A stretch of 64,000 bases of DNA from positions 48,166,402 to 48,230,401 of the forward strand of contig NC_079134.1 in NCBI RefSeq assembly GCF_945859705.1, in the 5' to 3' direction. The DNA is from Episyrphus balteatus (taxonomy: Eukaryota > Arthropoda > Insecta > Diptera > Syrphidae). The notes beneath the pieces are model-generated. The model saw only the letters and a program-made list of their open reading frames with translations. It was not told the DNA's origin and searched no databases. The translations under genes and the position numbers were made by a program. Positions 34,301-46,300 of this stretch are shown one piece after another; the first letter of the stretch is position 1, and the number at the start of each line of letters is the position of its first letter.

Positions 34301-37300
34301 ATTCCTTTTAGGGAATAACCAGAAACTATTAATCACCAAGTTTGAAGTAAAAGCGCTTCATTGGTTGAGGTTGCAGGTGGAAATACAGACGGACACACAG
34401 AATTTATCTTTTTCTTCTCTTTCAAATATTTTTTTTTAACTATGAAAGATTTATGTGGGCCCCCATTCTCAGGGGGGCCCCGAAGGAACGAAAATTTATC
34501 TCACACATTATTTCTCAAAACATTTTTGTGGGGCAGACCATCTACCAAAAAAATCTAGTTTTTACATGTCAACCAAACAAAGTTTTTTCTACATGTATGT
34601 TTTCAAAATGAAAACAAATTATGTGGCGTTGTATGCGGACAAAATTTTAAATCCAAACGACCAAACCCAAATTCAATTTTCCAAAAAATAAGACAGTAAA
34701 CAAAAAAATATCTTTTTTATCCACTCAAAGGTTATTTATTAATAAAAACAACTAAATCTCTCTTATTATCTTTTTCTATAGGTAATAAATAATAATTTCG
34801 TTTGAAGTTTTCAAAACTATTAAATTTGACTCATCGACGCACTAAGGAGCATTTGACCTCAAAAACCGGTCAAAAGTCCTAATTACAAATTTTGGGGAAT
34901 CCCATGTAACTAATTTTTTTTTTACCTGAATAGATAAGCTATCATAATCTGCTTTTAAAAAATACTTAAGCCCATCCAATTTTGAGGGAGGGCAGTTGAA
35001 AGTTAGACTTTGTGAAATACAGAAGTATACTTTGTGAAAACGGCTAATTTTGTGAGTTTTTTAAGTTATATATAATTAAAAGTGAATTGTTGTGGATTTT
35101 AGCTATGGATACTGAAGTACAAGGTATGTATTTAATTTAATATTACAGTTTGTTTGAATTCTTCAACTAGTTTATGTTTTATCATGCTAAATGTGATGTA
35201 CGGGAAAAAAGTATAACTTTGGGTGTGTGTTTTTTTTAAAAAGGTGTTTTTGTTAAGCCTCGGGCAATGTCGGGCTGACATTTTTATGTGGTGGTAATTA
35301 TAGGGTTTATAGATGTTGGGGAATGAAAAACCTTTTCCTCATGTTTCCTAAAAAAAAAAAAAAAAAACACACTTTAAAGTTTTCATTTTTTTATCATTTT
35401 TGCTTATTTTTAAACTTTTATTTTTTTTTTTTTTTATTTGTCAGCTAATTTGATTGAGATGTCTCGAGAATCGTTATATTTGTTGTTTAAGGAAAGTTCA
35501 GCCCGAAAGTTGGACGATAAGGTGATATTTATGGAAACTCCAAGACCTGATGAATTGCCCCCAAAACGAGTTTCAAACATTACATCACGATTTAAAGAAT
35601 TTTAAATATGATTTAAAGGAAAAATGGAGATCCGCCCAATACAATGAAGAAAGGTTTTTTGAAAAAAATCGAGAGTGGCTTAGTTCTTCAATACACATAC
35701 ATAAATGAATATCAAACCGGGGCGACCAAGCAAGGAATTTCAGGATTTGAGTGATCGCAGTAAACGACGAAAAACAAAAGAAATCCGTGAGCAGGTACCT
35801 GTCGAAGAGCTTACCTTTGCAGCAAGCGTAAGTCAACGGATGTCTGGAAATTTTTCGGCCTCTAAGCTCATAAAGGAATCAACTGTAACACCAAGCAGAG
35901 CCACAAAGTACAGGAAGTTGATAGATGCTGCTCAGAAACCAAGAATTAAAAAGAACACACCTGAAGAATCTTTAAACCTCTTTGTAGCAGGTGACTTTTC
36001 AAGAAGGCAGTGGGATTTATTGCACGAGTCCAACAGGAGTGTTTTTCCATGCTATACTCTTATAATAGAAGCGAAAAAACTATGCTATCCAAAACCGGAG
36101 TCAGTACGAGTTACGGAAACGTGTGCTGAAGTTGTTCTGCAAGATTTACTTGATCACACTGTTTCAAGACTTTGCCTCTTTCTTGAGGATGTTCTCCAAA
36201 ACTGTACTGAAGAAGAATTAAAAAACCTGGAACTTATTTCAAAATGGGGTTGTGATGGCTCCCACCAATCTGCTTATCAGCAAAAGTTCCAAGATAGCAC
36301 TCAAGATGACTCTAACATATTCCAAAGCTCCTTGGTTCCCTTAAGGTTGCAGTCACACATTGCGGACAGAAAAAAGGTTTTAGGTATGGCAAAATCCATG
36401 ATTTTGCAAGAAAATTTTCAAGGACTCAGTGCAATCAAGATGTTTTGATTAGGCTTCTGCTCACATCCGATCCACTCCTGAGTTCTAATCACCAAAGGAA
36501 ACGCAGCAAAAGCCAACCCTTTTTAACTGAAACCATAGAGATTTTTGAGCCAGAAGAACCAGATCATGAAGAAATAGAAGAAACGATAAGACTGGACCAC
36601 ACACTATCACATTCTGGTCAATCAAACTAAGCCAAATACCAGACTTTTTATTTCCCTGTTATGATATTTTTGTGTTTTTTACATTATTTTTTCGATAAAT
36701 ATACTTTTTTTGTGTTTAAGTATGTGTTTTTATTAGTTTCCAACTAAAAAAAAGTCTTAAATAATTTTGAATGGTTTTTGAGGTCAAATGCTCCTTAGTG
36801 CGACGGTACATTAATGTTTTGGTTCAATGGAAAACGCCATAACGTAACGGGTAAAATGGTTGGCACTACATTTTTTCACTTTGAATTGCAAATTACTCTC
36901 GTATTTCATTGACACATAAAATTCATTAAATAATTTTTAAAAAATGATTTCCAAAAAAAAAATAACTTTTTATAAAAATCCAAAAATATTTAGTTTTTAA
37001 GTTCTAAATTTAATACCTTTGAGTATCAACTTTTTTATAACAAAATTTTCATTGAAATCGGTTGTGTCGTTTACATTAAGAAATCGGTTCTATTGCAAGA
37101 AGGTACTGTTACTAACGGTTCAAAAAATATTTTTCTTATTTCAAAAGTGCGGCCTTATTTTCAGCATTATATGTTTTTTCGTCAAAGCTTGGAGATATGT
37201 ATCCGTTCAAAAGGAGACATTAAATAAAATAAAAAACGGCTCTTGGAAATCACGTACAAATCGTCTGTACCGAGTTTTTAGCAAATCTATCATTCTGTTT

Positions 37301-40300
37301 GAGCTCTTTTTTCCAATTTTTCAAACTGACACTTACAACGGTACAGTATTTATCGCTTATAAGAAACACGCTTATAAGAAAACCTCGCTTAAAAGAAACT
37401 CGAACAAAATCACCGTGTACTTTACCATATATTTTAATGTTGAATTATATGTTTATAAGAAACACGTTTATAAGAAAAACACTGATAAAAGAAACATTTT
37501 TCAAACCACGGACTTTCTTGCACACACATAAAGTTGGTTGGATTTAAGAAACTTTCAAAAAAATTACGAAACTAAAAAAACATGAGCCCTAAAGAAAAAT
37601 TCAAAGCAACCTGTGCAAATGTCATTTGAGTTTGACATTATTTGAAGAGAACTTCAGTTCAGTGGTTAATTTGTTATTTGTTGTGTTTGTGTTCTTTATA
37701 TCCCTGCTGTGTTTACTTTTGCTAAAAATGTTGCTCAGCAAAGTACTTTTTAGTGCATCTGAATCCATTCAAAGACATTTTTTTCTATTGAAGAAATGGA
37801 GTTGAATACAAGCAGAACAACTTAGCAGTAGATACTCCAGGCCAAAGGAACACAGCTAATATTTCACTTAAAACTAAATTGATCCTTGAATAAATTAAAT
37901 CGGGAAAAAATAGAAAAGAAATCTGTGAAAAATATAAAATAGCTACATAATTATGTAGTTATATAATTGGATTGAATATTTAGGCGAAGATAAGTTTGTA
38001 ATACTACTGGGTCATGGTATAAAAAAAGAGACGGTATGATCATTAGAACAAACTCTGTATCGAGAACTTAAAAATGGCTACTTAAGGTTTTGACAGCTGC
38101 CTATTGAAATTGTTGTTGTAATCAAATTTGTCTTGGAAATTATTTGTTGCTTTTGAATTTGCCAAGTATAAAACGTCAAAACCTTATTACCCCATTTTGT
38201 AAGATGGCGGCTCTAATGATCATACCTTGTCTTTTTATACCATGCTACTGGGTAGTAGATGTGTATAAGAAACTTGTTTCTTATATCCGTATAAGAAACT
38301 TGTTTCTTATATCCGTTCTAAGAATATAAGAAACACTCGGTTATAAGAAACAAATATTGTGCAATTTTTGAGTTTCTTATAAGCGTTATGTACTGTATAA
38401 TTATTGCCAGTATAAAAAGTACAATTATTGGCAGTGACAACGATTGGTGTCCCAATACACCTATTATTGGTACCCCCTGCCAATAATAAAGACACTAGTT
38501 ACTTTATATGTAAAATGCAGTAACCAACCATTGACCTTTAGTCAACCATTGTATACTTATTTAACTTTCCAAAAGGGTCCCAAATTCTTGTGTGCCCAAG
38601 GGCCCCAGGCTAGTTAAAAACGGCCCTGATTAGAGGAATTGATTAGAATCCAATCAATTCCTCGGGTCTTGTCCTGTTGAAATGTGTTAGGTAGTAGTAA
38701 AATGTGTTAAAAATCTTACCGCAATAAGAAATATAGCCAAAATACTCTGTCATCGCTCTCTTTGTAATCCGGTGGACAAATTTCCGGTCCATTTTTCCTA
38801 AATCTACATCTCTGCACCATGCAATCAACTGTCAACTCATTCAACTTGTGAGTTCCAGACATATTGCTACGTTTAACAATTCCACCACATCGCAAATCCA
38901 ATTCTTCCAAATCAGTTACATTAACTCCTTGACGCCAGAGAAGTTTCTCTCCAAAACGTTGTTTGAAATCTGTCACAGTTTCATTATCATCTGGTTCGAT
39001 TTCCATTCCTAATTGTTCAATAGGATCAGCTAAATCAGGATGCATGTCCAAGAAGAAAAATGCGGAATCATCACTGCTGGACAATACCCATCCTGGTTCG
39101 GTTTGATATTCTACAGTCGTGCTTTCTAATGACAAGATAAATGATTGAATCAATCAGTTTGTTAGAAAAAAAAAATTGTAACTTACGATTTAAATAAACA
39201 GTTTGTTGAGTTGTTGATAATATTTGTTGAATGTTTGGAGGATCATGCGATTTATTATGCACCTTATTGCTCACATGAAATCTTAGACTTTCAGGATCAT
39301 TTGGATTAACCTCTGGTTGGAATATTGGTGCATTTGTTGGTGGAGGAACGATTTCAATTTTTGGATTTTGTTCAAGCAACAGGCAATAGTCCAAACATTG
39401 ATCTAAAACCAAATCCATTTCTTCTTCTTCAGGACATTCACGACTTGGACATGGTGACCACCAAATCTATTTATCAATCAATAAATAGCAATTTAATTTT
39501 TTTTAAGTTAGAATAAAATTAGCATATTTGAAAGTAAGCTTATTTTCACATGCAAATAGTTAAACTTAATTGATAAAGGTACTGCCATTTATCAAAACAA
39601 TTAAAATTACAAATTAAAATTACCTCGACTGTGGCTGCCTCTGGATGCCGCATAACATAGGCCGATGGAATAACCCCTGGAATTTCCTGCTGCGGTATGC
39701 ACAACAACGAATGATGGAACAAGGCATTCAAGAGCAAACTCATCACAACCACAGGCTTGTATTTACCAAATTTATCCACCAAAAATCCTAAAAATTAAAT
39801 AAAAATTAGATTTTTTGTTGGTTTAATTTATTAGTTTAGGGAATGGAAACATAATATTGCGCGGAAAGCAATAGCTTTATTGAAATTTTCTTTGCATTGA
39901 TGCAATAGAAAACTATATACGAAATGTAAAATTTTATCTTTGGAGAGATTTTTTTTATGGAAACTTAAAGTTTAAATTTGAATTTTGTACAAAATCTACA
40001 GTAAATTATTTTCTTTATTATTCACAACATTTTAGCAGGTAGGTATTTGAAAAATGGCTTTGGTTTGGAAATAAGGGCGAAAAATTCTTTAAACTAAATT
40101 CTGGCTTTTTTGTACAAAAAAAGGCCAACATTTTTTTAAAAATCTTTGCAGAATTTGTTGATATATTTTTCTAACACGGAAATATTAAGCTTTTAATTAA
40201 GTTGTTGATTATATCCACTCGGGTTGGGTTCGATATCCCGCTTTTTATATTCCCGTTTTTTTAAATCCTGTTTTTAAAATCCCGTTTTTCATTATCCCGC

Positions 40301-43300
40301 TTTTTAAAATCCCGATTTTTATAATCCCGTTTTTTATCATCCCGATTTTGTAAGCAGAACTAGTTGTTTTATTTAAAAAAAATCGCGCTATTTTTTAAAA
40401 TAAAACAACTAGTTTTGCTTGCAAAATCGGGATACTAAAACAAATTAAAAAATGAGAGATTGTTCTAAACGCATTTAATTAAAACCTTTAACAAAAAATA
40501 TAATATATAAAAAAATAAGAAAAAGTAAGGAATGTGATACTAAAAAGAAATCAATTAACAAACTAATATTTACTTTAAAGTTTTGAGAAGAACAATCAAA
40601 TCGTGATAATCCCATAGATTAATATTAACATAAAATGATCACAACACCTTAAATTAAGTACACACTACATAATCAAAAGAAATGTCATTTAAATATATTT
40701 CAAATTATATATGGATGCATTTCAACAATTTTGATATTTAAAAAAATGAAATTTCTTTTACTTGTGAACTCAATTTAAGGCTTTAATCATTTTATGTTTT
40801 TATAAAAGAAATGCCGTTTTCATAATGTGTTGAAGGTACCTACATATTGTGTGGGCTTTGTGAATTAAGCATGTATTTCGTTAAAAATATCGGGATTTTC
40901 GGGATTTGACGGGATTTTAAAATGCGGGATTTCAGAAAACGGGATTTAAAAAAGCGGTATTTTAGTAAACGGGATTTTGAAACTTATTTTTCGGGATTTT
41001 CGAAAAACGGGATTTTAAAAAGCGGGATTCCGATACGCTCCCTATCCACTCAGGTCGGACTGGCTTTGTATCTGGTTTGGCGATTGCCTCCCGGGCCCTC
41101 AGCTACCCATAGTAACAAAATAAAAAACTATTCAAAAAAAGTAACAAATATAAACCCTAAAACAGTCAAAAGAAGAAAGATAAAGAAGTTATATTTACCT
41201 ATAATTGTATAAGGATTGAAAAGGTTTGGTTAAAGCTTAAATACTGTTAGATTTAATTTTAAAAAAACCCCAAATATTTATGATGTGTTATAAAAATTCA
41301 TAAAACAAATTGGTTTTAAAGGCACAAAAAATCTTTATAAAATTTTATTTTTTGTTTTTATTGTTCGTTATTTTTGAATCAAGTTCCTAAGTGGAAAAAC
41401 TGATTCTAAATAATAAAAAATAATCCTCTAATTTTTCCAGATTTTTATTTTGACGCTAGATGGCGCCCCAAGAGGGTTAAAGTTTCACTTGTATTATTTG
41501 GGAAAATGCGGTGAAAACGATTAAGTTGTAAATGTAAAATAGTTTCTATCGATAAGATTGATTTTATTTTATTGAATTTATATTGAAAAAATAAACTTTT
41601 TAACTATTAACTATCTCAAAAACTCCATTAGTTTTGGTTAGTAAAACTTTTTCATGTAATTTAAGTTAACTCTCTTCAGGCTTCTTTTATTGGATTTTTT
41701 TATTAGGTATATTTCATTCGAAAGTTATTATCTACACTCAAAGAATACACGAACAAGACATTTCCGACATTTAAAGGGCCGAAGAATAGAAAGACTATTA
41801 CAAAAATGCGAGATTTTATTCGTTTTTCTACAGTAAAACTGATCTGACGGTGTGAATAACTCTTTATCCTGTTAAAAAGTCTACCTAAAGGGTCTTTAAA
41901 CTTTGAAAAAGTAATATTGAGAGTGAACTTGCATGAATTTGCAGTGAAACTTGACGAAGGAAAAATTCAAGGTCAGTCTTATCAAAATATGGAATATCGA
42001 CTATAACCATTACTTCGACCTTATGACTATAATGTCACTGTAAAATCAATTTACCCGTTCCTAAATAAAATTAGAAATGATTTAAAACCTTCAAGGATAC
42101 ACAAATTTATTTAATTCCTCGAAAAAAACAAACACGCTGTAAATCTCTTTTATAACTCATGTGACACTTTTCGAAATTCAACCTATTTTCGATTCTTTGA
42201 GGTTTTAACGAAGTTTACGCTTTTCTTTTAATTTTTAAGCTCTTTTCCTCTCGTATCACATATTTATCATAGTTTTTTCGTAGTTTACTTTATTTTTTAA
42301 GGAACTGCTACCTATGTTCCACGATTTCTCATTTTTTCACTTAAATTTTTTGGGTTGAGGTCGAAATTCTGTATGTGCCAAAATTCGGATTCCAAAATTC
42401 TGAATTCCAAAATTTTGTATTTTAAGATTCTGTAAATTCAAAATTCTGTATTTTAAAATTCTGTAAATTCAAAATTCTGTATTCTAAAATTCTGTAAATA
42501 CAAAATTCTGGATTATCAAAACAATTTTTCTTTTATCATTTACAGAATTTTGGAGTACAGATTTTTGGTATTTTCTTTATTCTATATTTCATCGTTTTGT
42601 TTTTGTTATTTTTTATTTGGTGTTGTCTCTTTTTGTAAGGTCTGGAACGAAACTTAAATATATATGTAAAACAGAAACTCTTATTCCCTAATTTTTTATC
42701 TGAATAAACTGTCACATAAGGTTTTATGTAGAACATAAATCCTTAAGTTTCGTTTTACCAAACGGCTCTTATACACTGTTATACTTAATTTGTTAATTTA
42801 ATACAAATTGTTCAACAGGCAACATGCAGGACAAAAATGTATGGGATTGGAATATACAGAATTCCAAAAAGCAGGATAATAGATTTCCAGAATTTTGGAA
42901 ACTGAATTTTGGATTTAAAGAATTTTGAAATACAGAATAATAGAAAAGCAGAATAATGGAAAACAGAATTATGTTCATACAGAATTTTTTATTGAAATAC
43001 AGAATTTTGGTCATATACAGAAATTTGGAGTACGGAATAACGACCCGTTCCCAAATTTTTTTCGGTCTACAACATGATTTTTATATTTTTTGTAAAAACT
43101 AAGGCACTTGGACTGTCTCATTTTCCCTTAAAACACCACAAAAAAAAAAAACGCCCACTAAAATTAGTTATGTTGTTATGTATTTTGAACCCAAACTTAC
43201 TTTAAAGTGGGTGAACCTATTCTATTGACCGATCAAAATGAGCTTTTTTTAGAAACATTACAAAAAAGGATATACATTTACCGTTACAATAGTTTTCTAT

Positions 43301-46300
43301 CCACCTTTTTCTGATTTATAGTTAAGGAAAAAGACCTGCTTTGAAACTGTATTCACAGAAAGGTATTTAAAAATCTTTTTTTAAATAGTTACATAATTAG
43401 TTCCGAACAGTTTCACATTAATTTTAAATCATTGAGATATCGTATTTATGTTATGTAAGTAAATGTAATGAATTACATTATAAGTTTCTGGAATAGGTTG
43501 AATCCAAAGTCTGAGACATGTTCCAAAATGAATACGTAAATTAGAAAAAAGAAGTATACATTCGTTTATATCAACTAAAAAACTCACTCGATGAGGATGT
43601 TTAAGCTAATGAAGATAAAAGCGAAAAGTAAAGATGTATTCGATTGTTAGGACTCAAAATAAATACAACTTTGAATTCATAAATAACGGCTTCATATTAT
43701 CAAAAAAAATGTGTGTTTTTTCTGATATACCATACATCCCAGTCAATTTAGTCAAAATATTGTCATAAATTCGCATTTTATGCTGGGGCCCAATTCCGCA
43801 AGAATAAGTTTTTCTGTACCTATGAGTTTTTATGTGCCTTGGAAAAGAGGTTGGTATCTTTTTTAATTAATATCTTCATTTTTGCTCATTTTATTCAAAA
43901 TTTACCAAAGACAGACTTGCAGTGCTCCCATCCATGGGGGTAAGCCTTGTCGTGGCGGATGGGCTTACGGTGACTACTACTATGAAGCTAAGAGCTATGC
44001 GATCGCGAAACTTGTTTTCGCAGAAGGGCCTCCCATGGTCGACAGGTCGAAGCGGAGTAGGCTGTTGCTACTAATTACCCCCCCAACGAAGGAGTGTTCC
44101 CACCAAGGCACTCCCAACAATTGACGGTAGCGGAAGAATTCATTTACAGAATCAACGGTAGCGTCACCAGTTCCAGTTAGGCCGAACTACTTGGTGAACC
44201 CCTTATATGAGCTACTCCGACATATTCAGAGCACAGGTCTATAAGGAGCAAATCACATCTAGGCAAAATAACATCAAGGTGAGCCTAGCGACACACACCA
44301 ACATCTAAGAGCTTTCCATTAAGCGTGCATGCAATTCCTTGGGTTAGGCGACTGGAGATCACCGGCGTAGTAAAAGACGATCACATTACAAAAACAGGAG
44401 CATGCCAGTGTCGACAATTTGCGAAAAACGTTTCGCGAAATTTTCCGAAAAATTTCGAGCATTATGGAAGTACTTGCTAACACGAACAGCACTACCCCGC
44501 CAGGCAGTACCGCTGCTACACACGGTACTGATCCTGGACCGATTAGAAATAATCGGGTCAGAGCTATACGGATTCCGGGGGCTAGCAAAGTAATGCACGA
44601 GGTTAGAAGAAAATTGAGAGTGGCGAGTTGGAACGTGGGTAGTATGAACGGCCGAAGCTGTGAATTAGAAGAGATGATGAAGAGGAGGCGAGTGGACATC
44701 TTGTGCGTCCAAGAAACCAAGTGGCGAAACACTGGAAACAGAGCCCGTTTCTTAGACGTCAAGACAAAACAATACAAGATGTTCTACTACGGAACAGAGC
44801 AAGGTAGAAACGGAATCGGTGTCATCCTTGCGGAAAAGCTTCTTGGAAGCGTTTTGGCCATTTCGAAGTCCAGTGACCGATTGATGTCTCTTAAACTGGT
44901 GATGGAAGGAAAGGTGTGGAATATAGTCAGTGCATATGCTCCCCAAATTGGATGTGAGCAGGTGGAAAAAGATGCATTCTGGCTAGACTTCCACAACCTC
45001 ATTAAAGACATCCCAAAGGAAGAGCTTTTGTTTGTGGGTGGAGATTTAAATGGACATGTAGGGAACGGCAACGAAGACTATGAGGACTGCCATGGTGGCC
45101 TTGGATTCGGAGCTAGAAACCCTCCTGGCGAAGAAATTCTAAGCATGTGCAGGTCACATGGTCTTATAGTGTTGAATACCATGTTCATTAAACAAAGCCG
45201 ACACCTTATCACTTATAGCAGCGGTGGAAATGAAACACAGATCGACTACCATCTGGTATCTAGTTTCATGAAGCCGCTAGTGAAAGACTGCAAAGTGATA
45301 TTAGGAGAAGCGATCGCCCAGCAACACCGTCTCCTACTGACAGAATTTTTTATGGAGACAAAGGCGGCAAACAAACAAAGAGAGGCTACCGGAGGTATCA
45401 AGTGGTACAACCTGGAAAAGGAAAAAGGCGATGCATTCATCTCTGTTATGAGAAATTATCTGTGCGAGACCACCAGCAGATTACAAAACGAAGAGTGCAG
45501 AGTACAAAATATGTGGGACTCTCTGCAAAGAACTTGCTTGGTGAAGGCGAGGTCACTGCTAGGAACATCTAAAGGAAACTACCAACGGGAAAAAGAAACA
45601 TGGTGGTGGAGCGATGAAGTCAAAGCAGTGATATCAAGGAAAAAGACCGCTTTCCAAGCTTGGTCCAAATGCCCCTCTCATAATAGAGATGAAAAAGCAC
45701 GACTCGAAGTGGACTACAAGCGCTACAAGAAGGAAGCAAAGAAGAAATGCGCCCAGCATAAGGCAGAGAGTACGGAAAGCATGTATCGCGAGCTTGGGGA
45801 AATATCTGATCCAGCTGCTGATGCAAACCAGGCTCTCCAGGAACTGCGACATGCCAAGATGAACAATGGTGCAGCTATCTTCAAAATTGCCGCTCAAAGG
45901 AGAAGGAATGCTCAGGAAATACGTTCACCAAAGTTCATTAACGATGCTCAAGGCCTACTACTTGTGAATGACGACAAAATTCTCCACAGGTGGCGACAGT
46001 ATTGTGACGAACTCCTAAATGAGCAATTTCCCAGGATTTACTTTCCAACAGCCGAACCTAATTTAGAAGAAGTACCCGACCTTACAGTCGAAGAAGTTAG
46101 CGTGGCGGTGAAAAACTCCAAGAAAGGAAAGGCGATTGGTCCAGACGAAATACCCTCTGAGTTCTGGAAGAAGATGGGAGACATTGGGTGTAAATGGCTC
46201 ACGATTCTCATCTCCAAACTCATAAGCGGTGACCAAATGCCAAATCAGTGGAGAGAAAGTTTCCTTCTCCCAATCTACAAAGGAAAGGGGGACACACGAA

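Noticed and set aside
37019..37531. 170-codon ORF on the + strand
   Set aside because: AT-rich, Lys/Phe/Tyr-rich frame that runs from intron DNA into the TATAAGAAAC repeats of the pogo-like element; no domain.
38560..38640. hAT right end (TTAAAAACGGCCCTG)
   Set aside because: Only one end, no partner terminus or target duplication was found within several kb.
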